From positions 60,958,079 through 61,022,078 of the forward strand of contig OY829327.1 in NCBI GenBank assembly GCA_963691655.1: a DNA stretch of 64,000 nt, given 5' to 3'. This document shows, piece by piece, positions 53,283 through 63,883 of this stretch. A model generated the notes under the pieces. It was not told where the DNA came from. It did no database searches and was given only the letters and a program-made list of their open reading frames with translations. The position numbers and the translations under genes were made by a program. Origin of the DNA: Toxonevra muliebris. Lineage: Eukaryota; Arthropoda; Insecta; Diptera; Pallopteridae. The stretch's first letter is position 1. Each line of letters opens with the position of its first letter.

Positions 53283-53325
53283 CATACACACACATACATA
53301 CATACATACACACACATACATACAT
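53283..53325. repeat. (ACAT/ACAC)n microsatellite
   Basis: Perfect and near-perfect ACAT/ACAC units. A second tract of the same type lies at about 53720-53780. Confidence 0.9.
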
Positions 53326-53525
53326 ATATCCAATTTTCAACTGTCGGCGTTTCAGCCCAACAAATATGACGTTGCCAAGCCCATCATGCATTATAGAGTG
53401 TATGATCCAGTCGGAGGAAGACTGGTCAGAAATAAGTGGGTTCATCATGAATGTGCAAAATGACCTAAGGAGAATTGAACGTCTTAGGAGAGCAGATTTG
53501 ACGAATACAGCCTAAAGGCTAACCA

Positions 53526-53562
53526 GCCCCGCGAAGTAATACCTAACGGCAGTACCGCGGGG
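53526..53562. other. GC-rich hairpin within a GC-richer island
   Basis: CCCCGCG (53527-53533) and CGCGGGG (about 53556-53562) can pair around a loop of about 22 nt. The surrounding 53330-53700 is less AT-rich than its neighbours and has no open frame I can name. It resembles structured untranslated regions of LINEs, by composition only. Confidence 0.4.
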
Positions 53563-53970
53563 ATAGTGGTTGACGAGCACGTGGGTGAGTTTTAGTACGT
53601 AGGTGCATTACTGAGCAGATCCAGTCAGTATGTGAATCGTGCACGCCAATAGTACGGACTACTGGTACCTATGAAGATTCCTCACCTCCAGGGCGCATCC
53701 AAAAAATACATATATCCATCCATCCATTAATCCATACATACATACATAAGTACATACATACATGGATACATGCATACAGTGCATCAATGAATTTGATATA
53801 CAAAATATTTACTTTGTCAAAAATTTTACATACAGCGTACATGTAAAAACACATACCCCCTGTAAGCACAAGTTTTTGATTCAGAAAACATTTTGTTTGT
53901 ACACTTCTTTGATGCACTGTATACATATATGATTATTAAGTAATAAATATTTTGATTATGCACATTTAAA

Positions 53971-54660
53971 TTATTGGTTTTTGTTTATAGCTTGGCTTAC
54001 AGCCAAAAGAGCATTAGCTTCGTTATTCATTGCATCTGCAACTGACTGAAAGCACTGGAGAGACTTCTCCTGAAATTTTTTTTCGCGTTCTTCTCTTCCT
54101 CGCATGATGTCTATTAACGTGCCAAACATTTCTTGATGTGCCAACTTCTTTGGGCGAGCTTGGAAGCATGACGGTGTTTCGGACAAAGTATCCGAAAGAA
54201 AAGTGAACGATTGCTCAGGACTGTTCACAGTTTCCATCACATCATCTCTTTCCACAATAGTTTGTACTCAAATGTGATTACATCAGCCAGGCCATCAACA
54301 ACAGCGGTTCCCAAAACCGCTAATGCCTGTTCCTCGGTCGGTGACAGCTCTATTCCAGATGGAGGGCCACCGCCAGTCAGCATTTTGAGCGCCTTTGCCT
54401 TTCTAGCTCTGGAACGCGCTTGGTTTTTCCAATGGCCTAAAGTCTACAATGAAATATGTTTTGTAAATAAATATTGTTACACTGATCAATCTACATACCT
54501 CTTTCCATTTGGCTGGTGACCGTGTTGGACCCTTTAATGCATTCAAAAGCTCCGCCAAATCAAACCAGCACTTCTCCATTCGGTTGGGTGCAGTGGGATC
54601 GTTTTTATTTAATCGCATCTCGGGGTGGCTTTTAACGAAAATCACGTAGCACTCTATTTG
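53971..54660 (-). pseudogene. Myb/SANT-like (Myb_DNA-bind_5 type) Harbinger partner protein
   Basis: Harbinger elements encode, besides the transposase, a Myb/SANT-like protein that carries the transposase to the nucleus and the terminal repeats. Here the exon 54660-54510 reads EQIECYVIFVKSHPEM, then EKCWFDLAELLNALKGPTRS PAKWKE, and ends at a GTATGT donor. After a short intron the acceptor CATTGTAG|ACT (54447) continues in phase: TLGHWKNQARSRARKAKA, then the family hallmark LTGGGPPSGIELSPTEEQAL. A one-base frame change near 54253 leads to the C-terminal helical region down to 53971. A possible tiny first exon (ATGAACAAAG, then GTAAGA) is at 54751-54742 but does not join in frame. Convergent with the transposase at 51.5-52.1 kb. 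Confidence 0.7.
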
Positions 54661-54759
54661 CTCGTGCGAGCGTAATTAAGTTTGTCTCAAAAACAATTAA
54701 TACATAAATAAAATCATTTACAAACATATTTATCTCTTACCTTTGTTCATGTTGCGAAT

Positions 54760-57051
54760 TTAAAATATTTTTATGTTTGACGTTTCAAGCAAAACATATT
54801 TTTTATTTACTTTTGTTTTCACCACATTAAATGGCGAATTCTTTTGAGACTGCTACTTTCAGAATGCCAAATGAAGATACAATCTCAAGCAAAGTCAGAA
54901 CGAAACAGTCACTAATTTTTGAGATTAGAGAGAGCACTATACCGGTCTCGGCGTTTTAAAAATATACGTAACATTTTTTTTTTACGTAGGCCCAAAAGTT
55001 TGCCCATTTCTAACAGATTAAGTATAATAAACCATAAGATAGCTTGTTAGTTTTGCATCAGAGCTTGTTTGTATGTTCAGCAATTTATAGTAGAATTTTT
55101 CGTAGAATATTTTTTTCCTGCATATTAACCTTTTGGCACCCACCATTATAGGTCTTTTTTGCCTTTATCGAAAAAGTTTCTTTTTTGATAGAGGGTTAAT
55201 ATGTTCAAGAAATATATTGCCCATGAAATTTTACTATAGGTATCCAAACAACAAAACTCTGTATACTTGACTTTAGTAAAAATAAACCCAAATTCTAAAA
55301 ATGTTTCAAATTTTCACCTTTTATACTTAGTGAACAAGTGTGTTTTTAATAGTATTTTCTAAACTAAAAGTTTATTTTGCATTGTAAAATAAACCTTAGT
55401 TACTTTTTCCACAATAAAAAAATTTAAAAATTAAAATTTTTTTCTCGAATTTTTACTCTTTTCATGCATTTCGGTCATTATAATGTACAAAATTCCAAAA
55501 GTTCCACAGCCTTTCCCAAAAACTAACTGCATAATTTTGTTGGTTTTTATTCTTAACAAAGTTGGAATCTACGAATATAGGACAAGAAACAATTTTTTTA
55601 CCCCCCAATAAAAAAGTTGAGAAGAAAGGGTTAAACCGTCAGCTGAGATGTACGGTGAATACAAAATTTGATCGTGAAAACGCATTTTTTTTTTTTTACC
55701 GTGTTATGAACGAATAGTTGTCAAAATGAGTTGGAGAACGCATTTACAGAAAATTTAAGGTCACAAAAACCTAGAATTAAAAGTATTTGTTAACGATTTC
55801 AGATCGAAAAATTTAAATCAAGATTTAAAAATTGTCGTAAAATAATTGTTCCACAATCTAGAATAATCGGTTATAATCTAATTCTAATAATTTTCAAAGA
55901 AATTTGTTCCAGCAGGGTATTAGGATATTACGTTTGTGCAACGCTCCGCACTTAATGGGATAATTCGATTATAAGTTGAAAATTATTGGTGACTGGATTG
56001 ATAAGTCGGAGACTTTTAACTCTAGTCCAATAGTCTTTGAGGGCTTTTTCGTATGTGATTCCATGACAGACCACAAAACAGTTCGTGACCTTGATAGACG
56101 TTGTTCATTGCAAGTACTCAGAACAACGAGTATTCTCTACGTATTTCATTTATAAAATTAAATATATTGATGTTTTTAGCTACTACCTAAAAAATCCAAT
56201 GTGTGTACAGCTACATGTAATATGGAACGCGTTAACATGTTGAATTTTACAGTTGTAATTGGACCAGTTCCCTGTCGTACGTAGAAGGCACTGGAAAAAT
56301 GAAAATGCACATTAAAGTTTCTATAAAGTAATGTCGTTGTCAAGTGAAAAATTCAATATAAAAATGTTTGATTATTAAGATAAAAAGGCACATGCATTTA
56401 GGCTCGTTTTCACAGTGTTCAGTTAAGTATTAACTGAAACTTCAACCTTCTGCTTTATATTGCTACAACTTTCTTAATAAATAAAGGGTTCGATCACTGG
56501 ATTTGGTATAACAACAAAGTCTTATGTACATTGTACAACTTTATTATTTTTTTTATAAAAACAAAACTTTGCACAATTTACAGCACTCTGAATAATTAAC
56601 CACGCTGGCCAAAACTCAGAACTAAAAAGTTAGTTCCTGTGCAAAACAGATGTATCTCCTCAAAGAGCAATAAATTTGAAATTGTGTATCGGAAAAATTT
56701 TATGTAAATACCCCTATGTACCCCTAGTCATAAAATCTGACATAGAGTATTAGGGATTTTACTAAGAATGTTCAAATGGCGGTTAGTACCTCTTAGTAAG
56801 TTGGACGAAACTTTTAGACTTAAAGCTGTAATTGCAGCTATCTTTTTTAGGAAAATGTGCGATCATCATTTCAATCGCAAGAGTGGGATAGACAATTCGG
56901 CTGCTGATTGCCGAGCCCTGCATGTTTTGGATTTCAGAGCGTTACCTGTCACACACACGCCAATAGCTTCCAACGGAAAATTAGCTTTTACTAACTCATC
57001 CATGCGTTCAGTATGCGCTCAAGAATAAATGTGCATAACGTGGTTGTGACC
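54760..57051. other. Non-coding AT-rich stretch
   Basis: No gene, terminal repeat or conserved motif recognised. The frame at 56768-57028 has no known domain. Confidence 0.5.
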
Positions 57052-57059
57052 TCCAGTAG

Positions 57060-57558
57060 CACGGTTGCCACTTTGGTACAATTCTACCAAAACTGGTAAA
57101 TTTTTTTCCATTTTTTTGCTCTTGGTACATTGGTACATGTTTTTAAAATTTGATACATTATGTGGGCATAGTTAGCTTTTATAGTAATCAAGAATTGTAA
57201 ACATATTTTCGAAATACTTTAGAAATAAGAAAATCGTTTAGACTTAGCAATTTTTTGGCAAAAAGTAAGTAGTATTAAAAATGGAGTAGACGAAATGTGG
57301 TTTGAAGAATTAACTAAATATATTCATGTTAATGAGCCTTCCTCATAGCTCAGTTGCTGCTAAAAGAAAATTTTTTGACTTGAGTCCAGTAAAAAAAAAA
57401 ATAAGGGAATAAATTAGAATTCAATAATCTTAATAATATAATGCTATTTAATAAACTGACAAAAAGTTTTTAATAAAATTATTTATTCTATATAAAAAAT
57501 TGGTACGTTTTTTCCTCATTTGGTAATTTTTTTTGTAAATATGGAAGTGGCAACCGTG
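57060..57558. mobile_element. hAT-type MITE with target duplication
   Basis: Left end CACGGTTGCCACTT (57060-57073); the right end reverse-complemented begins CACGGTTGCCACTT (57558-57545). CCAGTAG is repeated at 57053-57059 and 57560-57566, and including the adjacent base gives 7 of 8 matches. The 499-bp interior contains repeated GGTACATTGG-type words but no coding sequence. Confidence 0.75.
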
Positions 57559-57579
57559 GCCAGTAGTGGAAATGTCGCG

Positions 57580-58330
57580 CCCGTAGACGGTCCAACCAAT
57601 CCTACCCTTTGACGCAATGAGAGGATTGCCTTCTTATCGCCAAGGGCACCCTAAGTTTTTAATGGTCAATCATGGTCAGCGCTTATGATTCGATTGGCAA
57701 GTTGTACAAGTTAGCGTAAGCTAAAACGAGGTGTACTCATGCGGCTCGATGAAATACCAACTGAGACCAATTCCGAATCGGGCTCAATCTGCGTGATGTC
57801 ACCAATCCATCTCAGGTACAGCTTCTCCGATGGTCCCTCTAGCCCGAGATCTTCTGCGGTGCTGCTCTCAAATAATGTGTACGCGGACCTTCGTCGATCC
57901 GTACAAAGTTATCGGAACGTATCGAAACAATTCCTGAGACGGCTATTTTTTGGCGTACAGCATAATAGCATTGTCGGCAGGCTTGTTGGTTGATCGGCGC
58001 ATGCAGCATTCCGCCGTCAATTTCGCATTGACTAGGCGACGGCAATTCTTCAAAAAATGTTTCTTGAAGCACTTGATGCTCAAAACTTATGCACTTTTTG
58101 AGTCGATTGTCCTCATATCATCACAGTGTTGCTGGGATAGTGTTTCCTCTTTGCGGTTCTGTACAACGTCATGCACTAATAATATTTACTAATAGCGACT
58201 TTTTCCATCCTTACGCTATAGCGGCCCCATTCCAGCTTCAAATGGTTTGGCAGTTTATCCAATAAGTCGGAGAAAAGCATTGGGTAATTTAAGTACCCCG
58301 AAAATTGTTTGATGATGCTGGATTACTGTA
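57580..58330 (-). pseudogene. Gag-like fragment of a BEL/Pao-type LTR retrotransposon
   Basis: Minus strand. 58270-58198 reads DLLDKLPNHLKLEWGRYSVR, a characteristic gag segment. After frame changes, 58065-58020 reads IKCFKKHFLKNCRRLVNAKL, resembling the first zinc knuckle region. Lower coordinates down to about 57600 are GC-richer and coding-like but broken. No LTRs, protease or reverse transcriptase were identified. BEL/Pao is preferred over Gypsy from the motif context; this is tentative. Confidence 0.5.
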
Positions 58331-58410
58331 TGTTTGAGTGAGTCAAAACGAGAGAAGCATTTTGAGAAATTATAAAAGTGACAATCATGCCCAACTCATC
58401 GACGTAACGT

Positions 58411-58700
58411 TTGAAATATACAATGATATTGGTATTTTTGATTTACGGTGAAGTGAAAGTTGATTCCTTATTGAATTATTCAATTATAAATACATTTAAT
58501 TCCGAAAATTCAGGTGCGAATATGCCTCCCAAGATGCAATTTTTATTTAGCCATTTCGACTTCTTTCCATCAAATCTGGGTGCAGAAAGTGACGAGCAGG
58601 TTCTGGTTCTTGATCAGGGAAGACTCGACAGCGAAAAATTGCAAAAGTTCAAATGGTGGCTCATCATTTTCTACAGCAGAATGAATTTTGAGAAAAATTT
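58411..58700 (+). pseudogene. Fragment of the unnamed family also seen at 35.2-36.2 kb
   Basis: The frame includes GANMPPKMQFLF, then FSHFDFFPSNLGAESDEQ, matching SHLDFFSDNLSQFSDEQAEH at 36.1 kb and the MS.K.HFLHSHLD context of the family. The C-terminal continuation has lost similarity. The function of the family is unknown to me. Confidence 0.55.
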
Positions 58701-58799
58701 CGAGTTTTCGAGGATATTTTACTTTTACTTAATCTTTAATTACTTTGTCATTTTTGATCCGATTGCTATCGTTTTATGCTTAAAATCCTTGTAATGAAA

Positions 58800-59334
58800 A
58801 AAATTAAACTTAAAATTTTGTAAAAAAAAGTAATCTTTTTGTGAGAAAGAAAACTTAGTCCACGACTTGTGTAAAAATTTTTCAAAAATCACACGAAAAT
58901 TGAACTTTCAACATCTACATCACAGCCATTTATAATCATTATATAATTTTAACAAACTTGGCAGCATAAGACGCGTAATACAATTATAATTCCTATGATA
59001 TACAACTTAGATCGGTCGATACTATATGTAAATAGATATGAGACTGTAAGTAAAACTGTAACCTGAAAACCGTTATTTTGTTATATCTCGAAAACATACC
59101 CATAGAAAAAAAAATTAATATGATTTTCGTGTTCAGCGTCCTCGATTAAGTTTAGAAAACAATCTTTGGTTCATGTTATATTTTTAAAGTGAAATTTTGT
59201 ATTCTAGTGTAACACTAACTTATGGACTGATAATGATATAAGGAGAAATTTTTTGTGCACAATATTTCACTATGCAAACAATTGTGAGTTAAAGGGAATG
59301 GTTTTGGGCGTTAAATTGATGGATTTTTAAAGCT
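58800..59334. other. Non-coding stretch
   Basis: No motif recognised. It may contain the eroded N-terminal half of the hAT transposase that becomes readable at 59356. Confidence 0.4.
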
Positions 59335-59355
59335 CTACTGGTCCAAAAAAATTAC

Positions 59356-59728
59356 TGCATGTTGGAAGAATTTGATGTTAATTGCCTTAAGAAGATTAGG
59401 TTCGTAACCGACAGAGGATCCAATATTCGAAGTGCATAGAAATATTTCAACCGACTTAACTGCTCAAACCATTTATTTTCAAATGTATTAGAATCTGCAT
59501 TTGACAGTACTATTGAACTGAGGCCATTAATAGATCCATGCAAGAAGCTTGTAAAATACTTCAAAAAAGCCAGTTTGCAGCATTTACTTGAAACTTCATT
59601 AAAAACACAGTGTACAACACGTTGGAACTCGCATCTAATGTCATTTAAAAGTATTCAAAATAACTGGCTGAAAGTCAATGAAATACTTATTAACCAAAAG
59701 ATATACTCATTAATTCGTGATTCAAAAT
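59356..59728 (+). pseudogene. hAT transposase, middle part, interrupted by a LINE
   Basis: hAT-superfamily cut-and-paste transposase. The frame reads EEFDVNCLKKIRFVTDRGSN (catalytic Asp within VTDRGSN), then an in-frame TAG, then RLNCSNHLFSNVLESAF (the CxxH-type motif), LRPLIDPCKKLVKYFKKASL and CTTRWNSHLMSFKSIQ (conserved RWNS). It is cut at 59728 by LINE sequence. The C-terminal continuation is probably 63590-63883. Confidence 0.75.
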
Positions 59729-59974
59729 GGGCTTCCTTTAGAAATTTCTGTAGCGGTATTAAAACTAGGTCTGAAACAGCCAGGTTGGCGAAAATCCTCA
59801 AAAAGGGTCAAGCCAACCGACTGTGTTCACTCAAAAAATCTGATGGCACTTTCAAAAAGTGAGATGATTAGCTTAATGCTTGAATCTCACTTTCCGGGCA
59901 ATCAGGTCTCTGTTGTTCAACATCCCACTTTTCCGGAAGCGGAAAGGATTAATTCGACTGGTGGGTTGCCAGGA

Positions 59975-60640
59975 CAGTGGTGAATGAAAACGCGATTAGG
60001 TTTGCTATTGCTTCCTTTGACAGTTTCAAATCGCCGGGTCCGGATGGTATACTGCCAGTTGCTCTGAAATAGGGTATGGTGCAATTGCTACCAGTTTTGA
60101 AGATCTTCATCTCCAGTTTGGCTCTGGCTCACATACCTCAACAATGGAGGTTGGTAAAAGTTGTTTTCATTCTATAAATTGGAAAGGACAACGATACCAA
60201 TCCCAAAAGCTTTAAACCAATTAGTATAATGTCTTTCCTACTAAAATGTCTTGAGCGCTGTGTTGAGCACCGCATCCGTAGTGAGTCGTTATTGTTACAT
60301 CCTCTCTCTTCATTTCAGCATACTTACCAATGTGGAAAATCTTGTGAGACGGCCCTGCTAAATCTGGTAGGTCGGAAACAGGAAAGAATACACTATTGGT
60401 ATTTTTGTTGATATTGAGGGAGCTTTTGACAACGCGACTTTTGACGGCATGTGCAATGCAGCAGGTCAGCATGGAGTGGATCCGGTTCTTGTTAACTGGA
60501 TTCGCTCAATGCTGTCACATAGACTTATGATGGTTCAAGCTGATTGTGGTCAATCTGTGACTTGCTGCGTAAATAGAGGATGTCCCCAAGGGGGTCGTAC
60601 TCTCTCCACTGCTGTGCAGTGACGGTACTTCCATATAAGC
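59975..60640 (+). pseudogene. Reverse transcriptase N-terminal half of Loa/R1-like LINE
   Basis: Motifs in shifting frames: AIASFDSFKSPGPDGILPVA, QQWRLVKVVFIL, SFKPISIMSFLLKCLERCVE, GCPQGG (palm, before 60600) and VLSPLL at the insertion point. The catalytic YADD box would come after the insertion and is missing. Confidence 0.75.
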
Positions 60641-61601
60641 CCAAAAGCCAGGCTTGCATAAGAATTGTTAACTGAAAATTTGTACAATATGTACTTACAA
60701 AATTTCTACTTTTGTTTTAACTGAAAGAATAATTTTCTTTTAAAAATTTTTATTTGTATTACCCTGTTTTTCAATAGCTCGTATATGTACTAACAAAAAA
60801 TTAAATGTGGATTATATAAAATACACACAAGCATTCATGCTATCGCAGTTCATCAAGTTAGCTTTTACGAGGCTTTTAAAATTTGAAAATGTATGTTTTC
60901 ATAAGATGCTATCTCGCTTTTTCTTATAGGAAGCTCCATAGCTTTTTTATTATGTGCGGTTCCATAAAAAGTAGCAGCATACCAATTTTCTACTACTATG
61001 TATGATTTTATATAGAACTTAAAAGCTGGCTTACAGTTTTTGTTTGGCATTTGGAAAGTATTTACTCCACTTTCTTTTACTCCTATTTTTTTGCGCCATT
61101 AGTTTTTAGCAGAGTTTCGAAACAAAAAATAGAAACAAAACAAGGTTTTTCAAATAATAGTGTTACTTATTTACATCCATACATTTAGTTACTTTGCAAT
61201 TTGGATTTTTTCATTCCGTTGACATTTTCCTATATTTGATAATTTGCAGTTTTATGAATAAGGTTTATATTAAGAGAAATTATCGTTTAGTTTAAAAAAT
61301 AGTATATCACTCAACGATTTGTTTTTTAAATGATACCTTTGTGGAGCCTATATCAATTTAAGTCCAAAAATGCCCTTTCTACGTTCACCTCCTGAATTTA
61401 TATGCTCATTTTGTATTTTTAATGTCTATATTTTAGCACGTCTTAAAACGTTGGTAAAGTCCAAACAGAGCTTCCATATTCCTTCTTCAATGCTTCAATC
61501 GGGATCTAGAGCATTCCATCCTTATTGTCAATTTTAGCCTTTTTGGTTTGGTAAAAAATGCACTGGGCTTGCCTCATCAGTAAATGCTAGGTACGCCACT
61601 G
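60616..61601. mobile_element. hAT-type non-autonomous element inserted in the LINE
   Basis: Left end CAGTGACGGTAC (60616) and reverse-complemented right end CAGTGGCGTACCT (61601) are imperfect inverted repeats. CTGCTGTG (60608-60615) and CTGCTATG (61602-61609) are the target copies (7 of 8). Removing the insert and one copy restores the LINE motif order SPLL followed by WCLLVYSLLVSLNE. The 986-bp interior has no recognised transposase. Confidence 0.8.
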
Positions 61602-61687
61602 CTGCTATGGTGTCTGCTGGTTTACTCTCTGCTTGTTTCCCTAAATGAGTCTTATCACCTTATAAAGTCTTATGGCTTTTTAAGGCT

Positions 61688-62692
61688 ATGATTCGACCCA
61701 TCATCACCTATGGATCCATAGTCTGGTGGAGCAGACTTAATGTTGACAGCGTTAGGAAAGCTCTTGCCAGACTTCAAACGACTGTGGCCATTTGCTGTAC
61801 GGGAGCTTTTCCTACAACACCTGGCCCATCCTTGTATCTATTGCTCAACTTACCACCCCTTGATATTTTTGCTAAAGGAGAGGCTGTCAAAGCCATCTGC
61901 AGGCTTAAACGCAATGGGTATTGGTATGACACTGGCTGGGATATAGGTGACATTGTTGAAGGTACAGTTCTATCATTGCCATCCGATACAATACCAACAA
62001 TTCCAGTTTTAAAACAACATTATAAAATACAAATTCCAGAGGCGCAAACTTGGTTTTTGCCGGGACCTGGGCCGGGAGTTGATTGTAATCGTATTTTCAC
62101 TGATGTCTTCATTGAAAATGATGGAGTGCACCTTCACTTCTCCCTTGGGCTGTATGCTTCTGTTTTGCAAGCAGAAATTTTTGCAATCATCCAGGCAATA
62201 GACCTTGTTATTGATAATGGTTGGAGAGAAAGGAGTATCTGGGTATTTATTGACAGTCAGGCTGCGCTTAAATCCTTGCTTAATCCTCTAACCACGTCTA
62301 AACTGGTTATGCATTGCAAATCCAGGCTTGATTTTGTTAGAAAACACAGTAGTCTGCTGTTGATATGGGTTCCTAGACACTCAGGAATTCCAGGAAATGA
62401 ATCTGCTGACCTTCTGGCCAGAAAGGGTTCGGAAACTGGTTTCCTGAGCCCAGAACCTGTACTCTCTTTGTCGTCTACAGTCATCAAGACCACCAATAAT
62501 GAGTGGGTCGACCTGACTCACAATCGTAAAAGGGAGGACCTGATGGGCTTTAGACAGACAAAGACCATCTTACCTGTTATCTCGAAGCGTCTAACAGACT
62601 TTCTGTTATCACTTAACAGAAGGAGCTGTAGACAGCTGGTGGGATTATATACAGGTCATTTCTCTTGGGCCAAACATTTTCTTTTCAAATGA
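61688..62692 (+). pseudogene. Post-palm region and RNase H of Loa/R1-like LINE
   Basis: An open frame of 334 codons with MIRPIITYGSIVWWSRLN, GPGPGVDCNRIFTDVFIEND (first Asp, with the usual DGS altered to DVF by a small deletion), SVLQAEIFAIIQAIDLV (Glu), VFIDSQAALKSLL (SDS changed to IDS) and IWVPRHSGIPGNESADLLAR (GHS changed to RHS). A frameshift at the end leads to FCASCGLEEEMADHFLNVC (62715-62770), the terminal knuckle. The frame start is not a natural start. Confidence 0.85.
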
Positions 62693-62956
62693 TTGGCCTG
62701 GGAGCTAATGCCTTCTGTGCTTCCTGTGGTTTGGAGGAAGAAATGGCGGATCACTTTCTTAATGTCTGCCCAACTTTCTGCCAGATCAGAGGAAGCATAT
62801 TTGGTACTGGAGTGTGAGTGTTGGAAGACGAACACTTGAACTCTCTAACACCGCAGGATCTACTAAGATTTATTAATAAATCTGGTAGATTTAAAAAGCA
62901 AAAGGAAACACAGGATATAGTACAATGGACGTAAAACTTGTCCAAAAAAAAAAAAC

Positions 62957-63589
62957 CAAAAGAGATGAAATAGACAGACAACGTCAATAAATTTAAGTGT
63001 ACTTATTGCTCTTACTGAGCTTTGCGAAAAATTTGAAATAATAGGTCTGTTCCCGTACTTTTTGGGTAAAGTATGGTAAACTGAGAGTAAACAAAAAATA
63101 CTCTCTGTGAAACACAAAAATGCACAAAAGTACGGGAACGCAAAAAACACTTCTTGCACGAAACAAAACGTCAAATTGTAGCAACAGTTAAATTCAAAAA
63201 ACAAAGAGTGATACACAGAAAATTAAAAATTGTTAAATCTTATAAGAAAATAAATAAATAATGGAAAATTTAACCATAAATTGTTCGTCTGATATCTTGA
63301 TTATTCAAAAATAGCAGAAGGTCCTACAGCAACAGAAGATGAACAGGCACTTGCCTCATTAATCTATATAAAATGTTAAAAAGTTAACATATATACAATT
63401 AATAAATTTTCAAATATCTTTTGAACATTTTCTTATTTAAATAACACTTATTTTTCTAAAAATTCTTTTTTTATTTATTAATTTAAAATGTTCACAAAAG
63501 CAAAACAACTGATACACATAAACATACATTTGATTGTTTGACACTTTCACTATTTTTACCCGGCCTGTTTCGTGCAAGAAGAAGATATA
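62957..63589. repeat. Inverted-repeat-rich insert inside the hAT gene
   Basis: A hairpin is formed by GTTCCCGTACTTTT (63049-63062) and AAAAGTACGGGAAC (near 63126-63139). CTTCTTGCACGAAAC (63150-63164) is perfectly inverted at 63567-63581, enclosing about 400 bp. No target duplications are evident. Probably one or two MITEs separating the LINE from the hAT C-terminal coding part. Confidence 0.55.
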
Positions 63590-63883
63590 CTATATATACT
63601 ATGTTTTTATATCCACCTACTTATTCATCTTTAAATGACAATGAAATTGTGGAAATTAAGGCATTTTGTGTAAAAGAAATTCTTTAATCATATGAAGGTA
63701 ATGATGTAGAATGTTTACCAACATGCTCACCACACCAAGGCCAAGAAACAACTCCGAAAAGTTCCAAAGAACTTGATTTCTTTTTTCCGGAAGTTATGCC
63801 ACGAACCACTTCTTGTTTGCCTGAAGCAGCCCATGGAGAAGTGGAAAGATATTTGAGAGCTATAATAGGTGGCAACGCTGTTT
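63590..63883 (+). pseudogene. hAT transposase, C-terminal part
   Basis: MFLYPPTYSSLNDNEIVEIK begins near 63600, followed by one in-frame stop (near 63687) and then KELDFFFPEVMPRTTSCLPE, AAHGEVERYLRAI. LFL.P....L and EVERYL are typical of the segment before the hAT C-terminal dimerisation domain. The frame and orientation fit a continuation of 59356-59728. The dimerisation motif proper (LWW...P) is not visible before the frame ends. Confidence 0.6.

Larger units (their letters stand above)
52129..53970. other. Spacer between Harbinger transposase and partner gene
   Basis: Holds an imperfect tandem duplication (52493-52647), two ACAT-type microsatellites (near 53283-53325 and 53720-53780) and a GC-richer block at 53330-53700. 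No gene supported. Confidence 0.6.
59729..62955 (+). mobile_element. Loa/R1-like LINE, second copy of the 28-31 kb family
   Basis: Begins abruptly at GGGCTTCCTTTAGAAATTTC, identical to the other copy at 29600, that is, inside the linker (5' truncation). Order: linker, reverse transcriptase fingers (59975-60400), early palm (60415-60640), an inserted hAT-type element (60616-61601), a short remainder (61602-61684), post-palm (61688-61990), RNase H (about 62095-62440) and C-terminal knuckle (62690-62790). ORF2 ends at TAA near 62932, followed by an A run (about 62945-62956). The target duplication is not clear. Confidence 0.8.
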
